A stretch of 17,454 bases of DNA from the NCBI GenBank assembly GCA_034429745.1, contig DAOUFY010000050.1:1-17454 (forward strand). The letters run 5' to 3'. Shown here piece after piece: positions 15,795 to 17,454 of the stretch (position 1 is the first letter of the stretch; each line of letters opens with the position of its first letter). Source of the DNA: JBAXBF01 sp034429745 (GTDB lineage: Bacteria; Chloroflexota; Anaerolineae; Anaerolineales; DRKV01). The translations under genes were made by a program, and so were the position numbers. The notes beneath the pieces were generated by a model. It was not told where the DNA came from. It did no database searches and worked only from the letters and a program-made list of their open reading frames with translations.

Positions 15795-17075
15795 ATGAGT
15801 AAAATTATCCAAATATACGGTCGAGAGATATTAGATTCGCGAGGCAATCCTACTGTTGAGGTTGAAGTAACTCTTGAAAGTGGAGCTTTTGGTAGAGCGG
15901 CTGTTCCTTCAGGTGCCTCTACAGGTGTACATGAAGCTATAGAGTTGCGAGATGGTGATAAATCTCGCTATGGAGGAAAAGGAGTGCTGAAAGCTGTAAA
16001 AAATGTTAATGAAAAAATTGCAGCGGCATTAATAAATACAGAAGCTCTTGATCAAGCTGCTGTGGATAAAGCTATGCTTGATCTTGATGGCACTCCTAAT
16101 AAAAGCAAGTTAAGGGCAAATGCAATTTTGGGTGTCAGTTTGGCAGTAGCTCGGGCTGCTGCTGAAGAAGTGGGGTTACCGCTTTATCGTTATTTAGGAG
16201 GAGTGAATCCACGATTGTTGCCTGTGCCAATGTTTAATATTTTGAACGGTGGCGTGCATGCAAATTGGCAAGGCACAGACGTATAAGAATTTATGATTGC
16301 ACCAGTTAGAGCTCCTAGTTTTCGGGAGGCATTGCGTTGGGGAAGTGAAGTATATCAAGCTCTTAAAGGTGTATTAAAATCGAGCGGATATTCAACTTGT
16401 GTGGGAGATGAAGGTGGATTTGCACCCGCCTTGAAAACGAACGCTGAAGCTGTAGAGTTAATTCTAAAAGCGATAGAAAAAGCTGGTTATAAACCAGGAG
16501 ATGAAATTTCATTAGCCTTAGATCCTGCATCAAGTGGTTTTTATGAAGATGGATTATATCATCTGCGGACTGAAGGGAAGAAAGTAACCTCATCTGAAAT
16601 GGTCGCAATGTACGAAGAATGGGTAAAGAAATATCCGATCGTTGTATTAGAGGATGGTTTGGCTGAAGATGATTGGGAAGGTTGGAAATTATTAAATCAA
16701 ACTATAGGCGATAAGATTGAATTAGTAGGTGATGACTTGTTTGTTACGAATGTCGAACGCGTTGCTCGCGGGATTAAAGAAAATGTAGCTAATGCTGTAC
16801 TGATTAAGCTCAATCAAATTGGAACATTGACAGAAACCATAGCAACAATCGAATTAGCTCGCAAAGCCGGCTGGGGAGCGATGGTATCTCATCGCTCTGG
16901 TGAAACGGTTGACAGCTTTATTGCAGATTTTACTGTAGCAATGGGAACAGGGCACCTAAAGACCGGTGCGCCGTGCCGAGGTGAAAGGTTAGAAAAGTAT
17001 AACCAATTAATGCGAATTGAAGAAGATTTAGGGGAAGCGGCAGTGTATGCCGGCAGAAAGGCATTTGTACGGTAA
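15795..17075 (+). pseudogene. eno: Enolase, interrupted by one in-frame TAA
   Basis: Enolase interconverts 2-phosphoglycerate and phosphoenolpyruvate in glycolysis. The frame is 426 codons long (normal size) but codon 164 is TAA (16284-16286). It replaces the Gln of the QEFM motif, a Gln present in both E. coli and yeast enolase. Frame is unchanged afterwards. The rest of the barrel is complete: Glu of EFM, GDEGG, LALD, LEDGL, GDDLFVTN, IKLNQIGT, SHRSGET and the HLKTG lysine. Two other departures are Arg172 in PVRAPSF (Gly in E. coli and yeast) and Gly248 in SSGFY (usually Glu). Residues 1-163 and a fragment from ATG 16293 could be made separately, but no ribosome site precedes 16293. It may be a true lesion, a sequence error, or rarely a read-through codon. 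Confidence 0.85.
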
Positions 17076-17087
17076 ATTTTAATAATG

Positions 17088-17141
17088 CGTTCGCGGCAAT
17101 AGGTAATATGATTTAAATCTCAATTGCCGCGAACGTTCTTT
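17088..17141 (+). terminator. Stem-loop terminator after enolase
   Basis: CGTTCGCGGCAAT (17088-17100) and ATTGCCGCGAACG (17123-17135) form a perfect 13-bp stem with a 22-nt loop. A weak T-rich tail TTCTTT (17136-17141) follows. It starts 13 bp after the enolase stop. The tail is poor, but the stem is the strongest in the window. Confidence 0.72.
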
Positions 17142-17174
17142 ATAAGATATATCGTAGTAATTGCTTTTTTAATC

Positions 17175-17454
17175 ATGTTAACTTATTATTGTTCAAATTG
17201 CTGGAAAGAACTGAAAGGCAATTAGGCAATTTGTCCATTTTGTGGGGCGGAGCTTCAATATTTTTCAGAAATTGAGTTTGAGGATAAATTACTTTCAGCG
17301 TTATACCATCCTGTTAGTGAACGAAGAAACGTTGCTGCTCAAGTATTAGGTAATAGAAAATGTATAAGAGCAATGCCTGAATTTTTAAAAATCATTAAAA
17401 GTGAAGAGCAAGATTTCTTTTTTCTAAAGGAAGTGCTTTTAGCAGCAACAATAA
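17175..17454 (+). pseudogene. Zinc-ribbon/HEAT-repeat protein, interrupted by in-frame TAG, 3' end outside window
   Basis: Reading from ATG 17175, the frame begins MLTYYCSNCWKELKGN, then TAG (17223-17225), then AICPFCGAEL. The two CxxC pairs on either side of the stop form one zinc ribbon of the usual spacing, so the stop breaks a domain rather than separating two genes. The frame then stays open to the window end and reads LLSALYHPVSERRNVAAQVLG and EVLLAATI-type helices, which fit a HEAT-like repeat (the first segment is at about 17286-17345). A glutamine codon (CAG) is a plausible original for TAG but is not fixed by conservation here. No ribosome site is seen before the ATG. Function is unknown; zinc-ribbon plus HEAT proteins are usually binding scaffolds. 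Confidence 0.6.

Noticed and set aside
16293..17075. Separate functional gene beginning at ATG 16293
   Set aside because: It starts inside the QEFM strand, lacks the N-terminal domain and has no ribosome site; it is the rest of the interrupted enolase.

Overview
The window reads as a low-GC bacterial chromosome fragment, probably from Chloroflexota (Anaerolineae-like). That placement is an inference. It rests on surface lipoproteins with long Thr/Pro-rich linkers in front of LVIVD-type beta-propellers, on anaerobic-route cobalamin genes, and on ordinary housekeeping genes with Shine-Dalgarno sites. No rRNA, tRNA, CRISPR array, transposase or integrase was seen.

Layout. (1) Positions 1-4935, plus strand: a tight cobalamin (B12) operon, entered inside its first gene: cbiT (partial), cbiL, cbiA, pduX, cbiP. 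CbiT and CbiL methylate the corrin ring, CbiA and CbiP amidate its side chains, and PduX makes the threonine phosphate that feeds the aminopropanol linker. (2) 4984-6189: an RlmI-type rRNA cytosine methyltransferase, whose stop codon overlaps that of the convergent gene. (3) 6186-10199, minus strand: upp (uracil salvage), fbp (gluconeogenesis), a THUMP-like methyltransferase, and a predicted HExxH protein that has its own near-consensus promoter. (4) 10249-14684, minus strand: a three-gene lipoprotein operon made of two tandem paralogous propeller lipoproteins and an alpha-carbonic-anhydrase-fold lipoprotein that has lost two of three zinc-binding histidines. (5) 14732-15658, plus strand: an orphan thiamine-diphosphate E1-alpha subunit, divergent from the lipoprotein operon. 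The 47-bp gap between them carries two overlapping promoters that predict leaderless or nearly leaderless mRNAs. (6) 15708-15745: a terminator, then enolase (15795-17075) interrupted by one in-frame TAA, a second terminator, and the start of a zinc-ribbon/HEAT-repeat protein that is also interrupted by one in-frame stop (TAG) and runs off the window.

The most notable points are the pseudo-carbonic-anhydrase lipoprotein operon, the compressed divergent leaderless promoter pair, and the two consecutive genes at the right end each broken by a single stop. In enolase the TAA sits at a conserved glutamine position. Genes elsewhere in the window end normally at TAA or TAG, so recoding is unlikely. 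Local mutation, sequence error or pseudogenisation are the simpler explanations.
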